The translations under genes and the position numbers were made by a program. The notes below the pieces were generated by a model. The model ran no database searches and was not told the DNA's origin. It was given only the letters and a program-made list of their open reading frames with translations. Below are positions 33,603 through 43,954 of a stretch of 54,470 bases of DNA, one piece after another. The stretch is from Allomyces macrogynus ATCC 38327 (lineage: Eukaryota > Blastocladiomycota > Blastocladiomycetes > Blastocladiales > Blastocladiaceae). The DNA lies in assembly GCA_000151295.1 (NCBI GenBank), contig GG745374.1, positions 49,779 to 104,248 of the forward strand, written 5' to 3'. The number at the start of each line of letters is the position of its first letter. The stretch's first letter is position 1.

Positions 33603-34958
33603 TCAGCTTTTGACCAGCCCGTCGTGGACACTGCCAACACTTTCGACTGCAACAGGGCCATGATTCTTTGCCGGTTCGCCTATTTCAATATATTGCGAGC
33701 GAATCCTATACTTGCCAGCCAGCCGAGTACCCTCGCTCAAGTCGGACAGCGCGCCATCCACTGTCGGCCCTCCCGTCTTCCGCTCCTTCGAGCCCATGGT
33801 CGTCGACGCGAGCCCAGCGTGAGTCCCGCCCACTGCGCTCGGCTGCGACCCGGCCGACTTGCTTGCCTTAGAGCTACCTGCACTGCGCTTCTGCTTGCAC
33901 ACGGCAATTGCATTCCCGGCGTGCATGATCCACTTGAGCGCGGATTCCATGACCCAAAACAGGCCGGTGAACACATTCGAGAGAATGATGCGCGTGAACG
34001 GCGTCCCGATCCCGAGCAGCTGCACGATCAGGCAGAACACCCACAAAAGCACGATTGCCGTGTTCAATATCTGGAACGTGATCACTGTACGGTGCACAAA
34101 GCTCGTGCCCGTCGCCGACGCCCGGGGAGCCGCGGCCGACGACGCGATGCCCGAACGGTTGTCGGAGGTCTTGCTTGGCGCGGTGTGCGGCACGCTCATG
34201 TCGGGACGGAACGTGGCCACCTCGTTGGTCGGCTTTTCGCCGGTCCCACTCGCACTCGTACTGCTGCCCGGCCCGAAATCGCCCATGACGCGCGCGAGCT
34301 GGTACGCGAACAGGCCCATGCCGAGCGAGCACACGATACAAACGACGAGATAAACGAGCGACAGGAGCACGACCAGTGGGTTCACGCCGAACTGCAACCA
34401 ATTGTTGCGTGCGTCAGCGTCGAGTATGGCCATGGCCGAGCTGTACGTGAAGATGGGTTGCAGAATCAGGTAGATGAGCAGCATCACATGCCACAGCCAT
34501 ACTCCGAGCCGGGCCTTGTCTGACGATGCCGTGACGACCATGGACCGGCGCACAACAGTCAGCGTGGGCATCCCGCCGTTCCAGTTGGACGTGCACATGC
34601 GCACGATATACACTGGGAACATGTTGACTCACGGGTACGGATCGAGCCACAGGTGCACAAAGCAGCTCATCGTGTCGATGACGAGCAAGAACGACAGGAA
34701 CACGAGCAGCGGAAGACGCGCGCTGGCCTGTCCAGAGGCCATGCGCGAACCCCGCACACCACTACATGATATCGCACTTGGATTTGCGGCTCTTCGGGCG
34801 CCGCCGCCGCCGAGCGCGAGCGCCTTGGCGTTGAGGTTGTTGGGTGCAAACAGGTTGTTCATGAGCCATGCGAACAGACACACGGCGATGATTATGGCAA
34901 TGGTGCCGAGCGCACGCGCACCGACGGGCTCCCAGCTGTTGCAGCCGTACCCGCTTAT
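33603..34958 (-). pseudogene. Seven-helix membrane protein B, start lost and internal TGA
   Basis: Close relative of copy C. The opening aligns as SGYGCNSWEPVGARALG, but the codon matching the start ATG of A and C is ATA (34956-34958). In the loop before helix 3 the frame hits TGA at 34631-34629. Copy A has TGG there (YPWVTMWPDVY) and copy C has TTC (YPFVSMYPDVY), so a single G-to-A change from TGG would explain it. One residue is also missing just after. Beyond the stop the same frame is open for another 339 residues with the remaining helices intact (LGVWLWHVMLLIYLILQPIF, VVLLSLVYLVVCIVCSLGM). An in-frame upstream ATG exists at 35033 but would only make a 134-residue fragment. Reading it as an intron does not restore frame. 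Most likely a recent pseudogene; a sequencing error cannot be excluded. Confidence 0.7.
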
Positions 34959-35763
34959 CGTGGTGGTTGGTGGACGAACTGGCCGATTCGTGTGGTAGCG
35001 GGAGCGGTTCGGCTGGCCGTCGACGTGCAGCAAGTTATTTGCGCGTCAGAGCGCCGCGGCTGGTCGTGATGGCGAGGGCGGCCGGAAAGCGTCGAGGTCG
35101 CCGTGGAGGGTCATCTTGTCGTGATCTGGGACCTTGTCGGCGAGAGCAGGATGACCCGTGATCCGGCTGGGACGCCTGGGAGCGTCAATGTCAAGTTGGT
35201 TACCACGCCGGGTCGTCGGGCGTAGCAAAAGAGGCCGTCGCCCATTCGAACGAACGCGTCAAGTTCGAATGGTTTTGATGAAGGGCTTGCAGAGGGTCGG
35301 TCGCGTCCGGTCGCGGGCCCCGCCCGAAGAGCGCGCCAGCAGGCCGGTGAGCAATCTTTGCACCAGATTATCTCGTGCTTCGACTGCGAATAAACGCGTC
35401 TCGCAAGCATCTCCCGCAAGGCCATTCCCAAACAGAAACCGACCAATGATTACTCGCCACAAGGGGACGTGCAAGGTCACACGGCATCCGGCTTGCAAGC
35501 AGGAGCGACTCCACAGCACGGAGCAGTAAAGAACGGCAGGTTTGGCGCACAGTTTTGGCTCTCTGGCCGTTGATCTGCCCTTCACGACCACATCGTCCTT
35601 TGGCAGTAAGTGCACCAGCCAACGCGCACGAAGACATGACCTAAATTCAACAACATGGATCCGCGTTCGCTACATTCATCCAGCCGTTTCCATCCTCGAG
35701 TTGAGCCACAACCAAGTCGCACGCCCTCTGCGCTGCACCTACCTTGGCGACACAGGGCCCGCG
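34959..35763 (-). other. Spacer between seven-helix copies B and C
   Basis: About 800 bp. It includes a short in-frame extension of copy B up to an ATG at 35033 and otherwise only weak open frames. One minus-strand frame (35446-35111) looks slightly protein-like (VVTNLTLTLPGVPAGSRVIL) but has no partner exon I can find. Confidence 0.35.
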
Positions 35764-37020
35764 CTACTTGCCCTCGACCTGCTTTGTCGTCGACGCGCCC
35801 GTCACCGACGTGGTGGCCACCTTGCTCGCAGTCGCACTCGAGCTGCACCGCTGCTTGCGCACGGCAATTGCGTTCCCGGCGCGCATGATCCACTTGAGCG
35901 CGACCTCCATCGACACAAACAAGCCCGAGAACGTATTCGAGAGCAGGATGCGCGTGAACGGCGACCCGATACCGAGCAGCTGCACGATCAGGTACAGCAC
36001 CCACAAAATCATCACGCCCGCATTGAGAACCTGGAACGTGGCGACCGTACGGTTCACGAAACTCGTGCCCGTTGCCGACGGCCGAGCTACTGTCGAAATA
36101 CGACTCGCTGCGTTCGACTTCGAGCTGGCGCTCGGGATCCGGCCCGCCGACTTGTCGGTCGACGAACCGCCTGCGGCCGTTGCACGGATACTACCGAGGA
36201 CGGTCGTTGATGCCGGCGCGGTGCCGCCGATGGAGCTCTGTTCAGAACTGAACGTGGCTACCTCGCTCCTGGGGCCACCACCGCCGCCAGCGCTGCTGTC
36301 GGCTTGGTAGGTCGAGTCCATGCCGCGCATCGCGCGCCCGAGCCGGAATGTGAAGACAGCCATCCCAAATGAGCAAAGAAGGGAAACGATCGGATAAACG
36401 AGCGACAGGAGCGGGAGCAGCGGGTTGAGCGCGAATCGCGCCCACGTATTGCGCGCGTCAGCGTCGAGGATCGCAACGGCAAGACCCCACGTGAAGACGG
36501 GCTGTAGGACCACATAGATGAGCAGCATGAGCCGCCACATCCAGAGACCGAGGCCGCCCGACGCGGTCGCCGCCACGACCATGGTCCGCCGCACGACAAT
36601 CAGCGTCAGGATCCCACCCATGAAGTTGGTCGTGCCGAGCCGCACGGGGTAGACGTCCGGATACATGGAGACGAACGGGTACGCGTCGAGCCAAAGGTGT
36701 ACAAAGCAATTGACCGTGTCGATGGTCAGTAGCAGCGACGCGAACATGAGCAGCGGCAACCGCGCGTTCTGGCCCGACCAGACCCCCCCTGCGACGCCGG
36801 ACAGGCATGATCGCACGTCGCACTTGGATCCGCGGCGCTTGCCGCGCGGCCGAATCCCGCCCCCACTGCCGCCGAGTGCGAGGGCCTTGGCGGTGGCGCT
36901 ATTGGGCGCAAAGACGCTGTACATGAGCCACGAGAAGAGCGACACAGCAATGAGCGTGGACACGGTGCCGAGCGCGCGCGCGCCGACGATCTCCCAGCCC
37001 TGCAGTCGGTAGCCGCCCAT
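35764..37020 (-). CDS. Seven-helix membrane protein C (tandem family), unknown function
   Basis: Single exon, 418 aa, ATG at 37020 (MGGYRLQGWE). Seven hydrophobic segments: GTVSTLIAVSLFSWLMYSVF, LPLLMFASLLLTIDTVNCFV, GGILTLIVVRRTMVV, LWMWRLMLLIYVVLQPVFTW, LLPLLSLVYPIVSLLCSFGM, LNAGVMILWVLYLIVQLLGI and the one around FSGLFVSMEVALKWIM. The loop between helices 5 and 6 is Ser/Ala/Gly-rich and about 100 residues, shorter than in A. Both the loop and the tail after helix 7 are Ser/Thr-rich. Copies B and C share more (VHLWLDxYP, DADARNxW, ATGTSFVxRTVxTFQxLN, GNAIAV) than either shares with A, so B and C are the younger duplicates. Confidence 0.82.
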   Translation of the reverse strand: MGGYRLQGWEIVGARALGTVSTLIAVSLFSWLMYSVFAPNSATAKALALGGSGGGIRPRGKRRGSKCDVRSCLSGVAGGVWSGQNARLPLLMFASLLLTIDTVNCFVHLWLDAYPFVSMYPDVYPVRLGTTNFMGGILTLIVVRRTMVVAATASGGLGLWMWRLMLLIYVVLQPVFTWGLAVAILDADARNTWARFALNPLLPLLSLVYPIVSLLCSFGMAVFTFRLGRAMRGMDSTYQADSSAGGGGGPRSEVATFSSEQSSIGGTAPASTTVLGSIRATAAGGSSTDKSAGRIPSASSKSNAASRISTVARPSATGTSFVNRTVATFQVLNAGVMILWVLYLIVQLLGIGSPFTRILLSNTFSGLFVSMEVALKWIMRAGNAIAVRKQRCSSSATASKVATTSVTGASTTKQVEGK

Positions 37021-37565
37021 GGTGCCGGTCACTGGTTGGTACGCTGGCGTGGTTGGATTGGGTCGATATCGAGGTCGGACAGTGACCGAGCGCGAGAGGG
37101 GTGTGGTGAGATGAACGGGAGTGCGTGGACACGGATATGGACGAGGACGCGGCCGAAATGGGTCGAGCGGGTGAGGGTGCGCACTGTGGCGCGTGGACTC
37201 GACGCGATCGCAGGGGTGGGCTGGGAAAAACGACGCGAAAGAGCGTGAAACAGGTGAACGAGCTGAACCGGGGCTAGCGAGGGCGGCCCCCCATTACAGA
37301 CTGACCTCGAGCACGCGTTTTGCCGCGACCATAGCACACCCGTGTTCGATAGTCGCAACAAAGGGGTGCGAGTGCGTTCCCCAGCTGGTTGCGCCGGGTG
37401 TCGTGCGCGATGGTTCGCGGTCCAGTGGTCGAGCAAACCCTCGAGAAAATTGGCAAAATCGAGTTGATCAAAGCGACGTGACGCGCACCACTTGCAAATG
37501 ATGTGGACAACTGGCAATCCATTCCAGCACACAAACCCGACCACTGATCGCGACCTCACGACACC
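37021..37565 (-). promoter_or_regulatory. Region between seven-helix copy C and CLP1
   Basis: 545 bp upstream of copy C and downstream of CLP1. No coding sequence supported. It should contain the copy C promoter. No TATA box seen. Confidence 0.4.
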
Positions 37566-39595
37566 TCACGACAACTCGATCCACTTGACGTTGCCGAGCA
37601 AAAAGTTTTTCTTGGGCAGCCGGCCCGGGAACGGAATCAGCATGCTGAGCTTCTTGGTCTTTTCGTTGAAGTCGGATCTGTGAAGGGTGTGTCATTTCAC
37701 CGTAAGCCGCCGCCCATGATCCATCCGCTCGAGAAAAAAATTAATGCAATCCGCACACGTATACGAAACCAATGACGTTGCGCGTCGCCATGGCGTCAGC
37801 GTCGCCCCGCTCGCTGTCGGCCACACTGCTCAGCGCCAGGACCGAGTGCACGAGCAAGTTGCCATCGGTCACGGGCACGAGCTTGAGCTTGCGCTCGCGC
37901 GGGCTGTCGGCGGTCACGGGACCCGATTGCGCGGCCGTCTCGCCCTGCGGCGTGGTTGCCGTCTCCTCCACCTGAGCCACGTCCATCGGATCGCCGCTGG
38001 CTCCCTTTTGGCCGTCACCCAACTTCTCCTTGGCACCGTCCTCGACCCCCTTCGCCTTCGTCTCCTCACCCCCTTCGACGTCGACACGCACGACCGTCAT
38101 GGTCGTTGGCGGGATCGCAATGTTGTGGGGCGTGAGCCCGCCGAGCCCGCGCGACGCCGTTGGCGACCCGTAAAAGTACTCGCGGATGCGGTGAATGTGC
38201 GCGTACTTGAGCGTCTGCGCGTTGCGCACGTGCGCTCCGGGGACGCGCGGGAACGCCTGCACGGTCACTCGCGTCGGCAGTGGTGCTTGCGGTGACGGGC
38301 GCACGAGCAGCTGGTCGGTTGCCGCGAGCTGGTCAAGCGCGACGAGGAGATCGGCGTCGCCGGTGACGAGGACGTGGGTTGCTGGAAAAGTGATGAGCCG
38401 GATGCGTGTGAGTCGAACAATTTGTGGAGAGATCCGTCGCGAAGGTGGGGACGTCAACGCACCGTTGAAGATGCGAATCAGTTCGACGACACGATCTGCG
38501 TCGAGCCCACCGGGCGTGTCGACCAGGCACCCGGCCGTGCGCACGTTCGCGTCGAGCTCGCACTTGCGGTCCACGGCACGCGCGATTTGCCGAGCCACCG
38601 ACAGGTAGTGGAACGCGGCGTGGTCGCTCATCACACCAGTCGGCGGCACGAGCTGGTCGTACCCGTACCAGAAAATCAGCGGATGGACAGCAATTCCGGC
38701 AGCGACTGTCGCAGGCGAACTGAGCGACTGACCGGAGGTCGGATCGAGCGGGTGCGTTACGGGCATCGCGGCCATGGTGCCGGAAATCGAGACGCTCGGC
38801 TAGAATTCAGGGCAAACGAGAGGTGGTGAGTCTGCGCTGGTTGATGATAACAAACTGAGAATGTGATGAGTACGTTGTCTGGGTTCAAGTCGACAAAGAG
38901 GGGCGTCCAGTCGCCTTTCACGGCGTAGTTGGCCAGGGTTTTCAAAATCGTCGTCTTGCCCGAGTCGCGCGGGCCCACGACCATGATCTTGCCGGCAATA
39001 AAACGGACGGGCAGTCACGCACAAAGCGTCAAACCAAGTTCAAAAACTCCAAGTCCAATTTCGCTCCAATCTACAACACCATGCTGCCCGAGGCATGAGA
39101 AAGTGTACCCTTGGTCCAATGTCAGCCGTCGCGCCCTGGCCCACTGACTTGGCCGCAAGCGAACGCAACTTGTCAAGTCGCAAGTTCAGATTGGCCAGAG
39201 CCGTCACGTTGCAGTCGCGCACCGCATGCAGCGGCAGGGCAGGCGCGTCGACGTCCACTTTCGGCGCGCCCGGGCCCGTCTTCAAGGGCCGCAGCGCCGA
39301 CACGTCCAACTTGCATCCGTGGTGCGAGTAAATGGCGCCCAGGAAACCCGAGAGTTTGTATGGGATCTTGTCGGCGAGCTCGAACCCAGCGATTTCAGCG
39401 TATCCGGCCATGCACTAGTCACGGATCGCGCGATCGCGAGAGGATGCGTGAGGTTGATTGATCGATTGGTGGTTCGATTGGATGGCGGCTTGAATTAGCG
39501 CGAACCTGGATGGTCAAGGCCTGACCAAACGGCACGGCCAGGCGCAACTCGTGGCCGGGCGCGACTTCGACTGTTTGCGTTGGGTTGGAGGCCAT
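37566..39595 (-). CDS. CLP1: Polyribonucleotide 5'-hydroxyl kinase Clp1 / cleavage factor IA subunit
   Basis: Nuclear mRNA 3'-end processing factor. Exons are 39595-39506, 39414-39109, 38987-38874, 38799-38463, 38381-37757 and 37677-37566, 527 aa. Family features in order: N-terminal domain (VEVAPGHELRLAVPFGQ, YSHHGCKLDV); Walker A GPRDSGKTT at residues 137-145, right after intron 2 in PRIMVVGPRDSGKT; LFVDLNPDNPSVSISGTMAA; AGCLVDTPG; IREYFYG; KLKLVPVTDGNLLVHSVLAL; and the short last exon ending LLGNVKWIELS. The intron at 38462-38382 is 81 bp and hides in an open frame; removing it gives LIRIFNATHVLVTGDADLLV, as expected. The others are 74-121 bp. A charged insert of about 50 residues (KAKGVEDGAKEKLGDGQKGA) lies in the C-terminal domain. 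The Walker A lysine is present. Confidence 0.94.
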
Positions 39596-40188
39596 GGCCG
39601 TGGCGGGAAGGCTGGATTTGTCGGGTCGACGTCAATGTGACAGCAAATGCGACTGGTTTGATGTGGTCAAGAATGGGCGCGTTACGTGCAGAAGTGTCCC
39701 CGTGACACTGACGCGGACTGGATGCAACGACGCGACGCGCCGACGACGTGGATGAGCTTCCATCGTCGAGGCTTCGATAACGCGACCATTTGCCTCTGGT
39801 CTCCGGTCGCTACTTGCCGCAGTCGCAAAAGAATTCGGCAAGGATAGCAGCATTCGTGCCGTGGGCTGGCTCACCGCCGTCTCGTCTTTTTTCAAGCCCG
39901 TCAAGCACTTTGGGAAGCTCGGCACCATCAAGTGACCGACACTCTCCACCCGCTGCGTTAGTATATTTTGCCGTGCCACAGCCGAGAGAACCTTTTGATC
40001 CTGCTGGGACCATACTCGACGACCAGGGCCTGCGACTGATGATTGGGATCTCGCTCGATTGGGCACTTCAAACTGTTAGTCTCTTCCGCGCGTGATCCAA
40101 CGCGTCTCGGCGACCCATCGGCCCGGATCGTCGCCAGCATCGCAGATCTCACGCGCCCGCTGCTCTCGATCGCCGCCGCACCGTCACC
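39596..40188. promoter_or_regulatory. Divergent intergenic region between CLP1 and VMA8
   Basis: 593 bp between outward-facing starts. TATATT-like sequence lies at 39961-39966 (gtatattttg), 223 bp before the VMA8 ATG. No gene supported. Confidence 0.45.
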
Positions 40189-40959
40189 ATGTCCGGCAAC
40201 AACCAGCGGCTCGCGATTTTCCCGACACGCATGGCGCTGACGACCATGAAGCTGCGGCTCAAGGGCGCGCAGACGGGCCACTCTCTGCTTAAGCGCAAGT
40301 CGGAGGCCCTGACCAAGCGGTTCCGCGTGATTCTCGGCAAGATCGACGAGGCTAAGCGCAAGATGGGCAAGCTCATGCAGGGCGCCGCGTTTGCGCTCGC
40401 TGAAGTCACCTACGCGACAGGCGATGTCGCGTTTGCCGTGCAGGCCGCTGTCAAGCAGGCGCAGACCAAGGTCCGCACCAAGCAAGAGAACGTGTCGGGC
40501 GTGCTCTTGCCGGCGTTTGAAACCTACACGGACCCGGGCGCGGGCAACGCGTTTGAGCTGACTGGATTGGGTCGTGGCGGGCAGCAGATTCAGCGTGCGC
40601 GCGACGTCTACACCAAGGTGGTTGCGCAACTCGTCGAACTGGCCAGCTTGCAGACGGCGTTTGTGATTCTCGACGAGGTGATCAAGGCCACGAACCGCCG
40701 CGTCAACGCCATCGAGTATGTGATTATCCCGCGCATTGAAAACACGATCAAGTACATCATTTCCGAGCTCGACGAGCAGGACCGCGAAGAGTTTTTCCGG
40801 CTGAAAAAGGTGCAGGGCAAGAAGAAGCGCGACCGCGAAATCGAGGATTTGGCACGCGCCAAGCGCATGCTCGAAATGCCCGCCGACGGGCCCGGCGCCG
40901 CATCCGCCGAGCCGTCGACGATGCTTAAGGATGAGGAGGACGACGATATTTTGTTTTGA
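40189..40959 (+). CDS. VMA8: V-type proton ATPase subunit D
   Basis: Central-stalk rotor subunit of the vacuolar proton pump, turning inside the V1 head. Single exon, 256 aa, the usual length for the family. The start context is gtcaccATGT. The N-terminus reads [20 protein letters not shown], followed by [17 protein letters not shown], both highly conserved. Long helices predominate, and the second conserved block is [20 protein letters not shown] then [14 protein letters not shown]. The last 25 residues are acidic and variable (DEEDDDILF). Nothing is odd; the absence of introns is unusual beside its intron-rich neighbours. Confidence 0.97.
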   Translation: MSGNNQRLAIFPTRMALTTMKLRLKGAQTGHSLLKRKSEALTKRFRVILGKIDEAKRKMGKLMQGAAFALAEVTYATGDVAFAVQAAVKQAQTKVRTKQENVSGVLLPAFETYTDPGAGNAFELTGLGRGGQQIQRARDVYTKVVAQLVELASLQTAFVILDEVIKATNRRVNAIEYVIIPRIENTIKYIISELDEQDREEFFRLKKVQGKKKRDREIEDLARAKRMLEMPADGPGAASAEPSTMLKDEEDDDILF

Positions 40960-41329
40960 TTTGTGTTCTTCGATTGCTCAGTGTCGTGGACGGTGGCCCT
41001 GGCGGCTTGATCATTGGATAACAGAACAGATTCGCGATGAATATCGATGTCATCTGGCCCGAAAAATCACCATGTTGCTGCATCTAAATTCTCCGCATCA
41101 AAAACATCTGTACAGCGTGCCATGCGCACACTCACACCAAAGATAAAACACTTGGCCTCGTCCACCGCAAGCCAAAAAAATTATGACAAACGCGCGTCGT
41201 GTCCGAAGGAAGGGGTTGAAATGTCTCGTCTCGTCTTCGTCAAGAAAGAGGAAAAGGAATCGTGCCTAAAGATCAATAGATCGTCACGACCCTCTCCGGA
41301 GCGAACCATTGCGGCAACGCAGGGTGCTC
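40960..41329. other. Convergent 3' region between VMA8 and the bHLH gene
   Basis: 370 bp without a supported gene. AAAAAAATTATG near 41166 and other A-rich patches fit the 3' end of the minus-strand transcript. Confidence 0.4.
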
Positions 41330-43954
41330 TCAGTATGGCATACCCGACGGCATCCCCATTGCATGGTGCGGCGGTGGCGGCGGCGGCCCGGGTAATCCAG
41401 CATGCTGATGCTGCGGCGGCGGATGCTGCGGGTGAGGTGCTGCCGGGTACACGAATTGGTGTGCCCCGTAGGCACCGCTGGGTGAAGGTTGCCCGTGCAT
41501 GAACGACTGTTGCGGGGGCGAGTACGCGGCCGCGGGCGGCATGCCCTGCGGTTGCTGCTGCTGCTGCTGCACATATACGACATGGTGGCCTTGCGGTGGC
41601 ATGTACCCAGACGGCGCTACAAGCGTCGGCGGCAGGCTGAATCCGTTACCACCCAGTGGGAGCCCAACGGCACCGCCATTGCCGCCGCTATTCCACGCCT
41701 CGGAGTACCCTGCGTGCGACGGGTGAAGCGGTATGGGCGCGCCTGGCGGCGGTAAGGGCATGCCCGCGAGAAACGGCGGCGTCGATGCGTTCCCCGCGCC
41801 CCCCGGCGGTTCAGCCGACCCGAAAATGCTGCTGCTCGTCGACACGGGCATGGTCACGGGCGTCGCGGGGGCGGCCGGTGTGAGCGGCGCAGGCGAAAAG
41901 GAGACACCGGGCTGCACGGGCATGAGTGGGGCCGATGGAGCAGCAAAGAGCTGCGTCCATGTCACGGATCCGGGTGGATTGGGCGCACCAGCGCTCGACC
42001 GCGCGTAACCGCTGCTACTCGGAATTGTTGGCACCGCGGCGGTTGCGGAAAAAAAAGGGCCCCTCGCCGACGCGTCAGAATGCGGTCCCGCGACGGGAGC
42101 CGTGGAAGCGGTCGGATGCCCGGCGGCAAATGACGACGGATCGCGCGGGTATGTGGTCGCGGCGAACGCCGTTACCGCTGGCGGCAGCGGTGGAGCCGAA
42201 CTTGCGACGGGGCCAGTCTGTACGGTACTCGAATCCACCGGCTGCGTTTGCGACGCGCCCACCTGCTGCGATCGCTGCGCTTGCAGATCTTGCTGCCGCC
42301 GCGCCGCGGCCGCGACCGCCGACTCGTTGGCCTTTTGGTTGAGCGCGTGCAAAGACAAATGGCGCGGGCGCCCATTGGTCCCACGGCGCACCGGCTCGGC
42401 ACCATTTTTCGCGGTGCTCGGCATAAGAAGCAGCGACTCGGTGCGTCGTCGCTTTGGTGGCTGCGTCACGGGTGCCGTGTCAAACGCGAGAGTCGACGAG
42501 ACTGGCATGGTAGTCTTGCGCTTCTTGGAAAGACCTGGATCGGCAAGCGCGGGGGTGGAGGAGCTGGCGGTAGTGTCCGGGCTCTTGCTGGTCGGCGGGA
42601 ATCGCGCTGTCACGGGCGTCGGCAGCGACTCGGACGTGGACAGCGCGGCACGGTGAGCATGGTCGGCCAGTCCCGCCGACGGATTGGGCGCCGACACGAG
42701 ATGCGCAGTCCCGAGAAACCGGTCGAGCGCACGAGGATTCGACTTCCATTCGGGAGCCGTGCCTGCAGCTGCGCCATCGTGATCCGGCGTCGTATCGTCG
42801 GGCGACGCTGCCAGCCCGATGTGCCGCGGGGTCGGGATTGCAGGAGTCGACACAGGCGTCGGGTGCGCGACTGGGCTCACCGTCGCCGCAGGAACCGGGA
42901 TACTTGATCCCGGAATCACGAGCGGCATAGCGGTGGCTTCCGGCACGTCCTTGACCTCGGCAATACCAAGCGCCGTCGCGGCGTCCAGAACCGCGAGCCC
43001 CTCCGGCGTGTTGGCCGGCGGCGACATACCCGACGACGTGTTCCCGCGCTCAGCCGCCAAGGCCGTATACCGCATTTTCCACTCGTTGGTCACTTGCCGC
43101 GCCAGCGCCAAGTCGCGGCTCGCCGTCGCGTACGCGGCCTTGATAGACCGCAGGTACTCGAGCGTGCGCATGAGCAGCTCGCGCTTTGACGGCTTCTTGC
43201 CGGGCTTGCTGACGGGTGGCAGCTCGGCGATCATGTCGGCGAAGAGGTCGTTGACGACGACGCGACGCTCGCGCTCCTTGAGCGTGTGGTTCTTCTTGCG
43301 GTCCTCTATGTTGGAAAAGACGGGCTTGCGGCCGCGACTGAAAAACGAGAAGAGACACAAGATGATCAGCCCGGAATCAGCGAGCTCGCCTTTCCACAAT
43401 CCCAACGCACCGCTTCTTGGCGTCGCCAGCCTTGGCGTCGGTGCCCTCGTCACCCTCGACCGTCGCCCTGGCACCTGATCCCGGCCGCGACGGATTCCTA
43501 CTCGCGCCGTCGTCATCCTCCGGGTCCTCCTCGGCGTCGTCGTCGTGGCTCAGGTCCGACTCGTCGTCGAGATCCAATTCCTCCTCGGCGCCCGCCCTTG
43601 CTGCAGCACCAGCCGATTGCGCGGACCTGGTGGTACCGTTTCGAGCCGTCCTTGTCGTCGGAGCAGCGGGTCCGGGTGGAGAAGGATCTCCGAGAAAATG
43701 CTACAATAAAACCACAACGATCAGTCTCACGAAAGCGCATGCAGCGGCACCATTTACGCAACACGCACCTGGTCCGCGCCCGACGCGAACGGACTCGTCC
43801 CCGACATTGGCGACGGCCACGGCCCGCCCAGCTGCAGCCCGCTCGGAAATGGATCCGTGACGAGCGCATGACGTTGCGCGAGAAACGACAAGAACGCGGC
43901 GGGATCATCGTCGATTGGCGACGGGTCGGCAGTAGGCCTGGTCGGTGAGGCCAT
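41330..43954 (-). CDS. bHLH transcription factor, large Pro/Ser/Gln-rich C-terminus
   Basis: Three exons, 43954-43769, 43700-43411 and 43337-41330, give 827 aa; introns are 68 and 73 bp with GTGCGT donors. The N-terminal 160 residues are acidic and Ser/Ala-rich (DLDDESDLSHDDDAEEDPED). A basic lead (KKRRGRKPVF) precedes the bHLH at about residues 165-225. Its basic region contains HTLKERERR, with the E-box-contacting glutamate and a class B arginine; helix 1 is VVVNDLFADMIAELPPV; a Lys/Pro-rich loop follows; helix 2 is SKRELLMRTLEYLRSI. No leucine zipper is obvious, though a helical extension (ALARQVTNEWKMRYTAL) follows. The remaining 600 residues are low complexity, with Pro/Ala/Ser, a glutamine run near the end and a His/Pro-rich tail, as in activation domains. 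Confidence 0.9.

Noticed and set aside
34609..34640. A short intron (donor GTGAGT at the TGA of copy B) that might rescue the frame
   Set aside because: The nearest acceptor gives a 20-base intron and the wrong reading frame, so it does not restore the protein. No selenocysteine context is expected in fungi.
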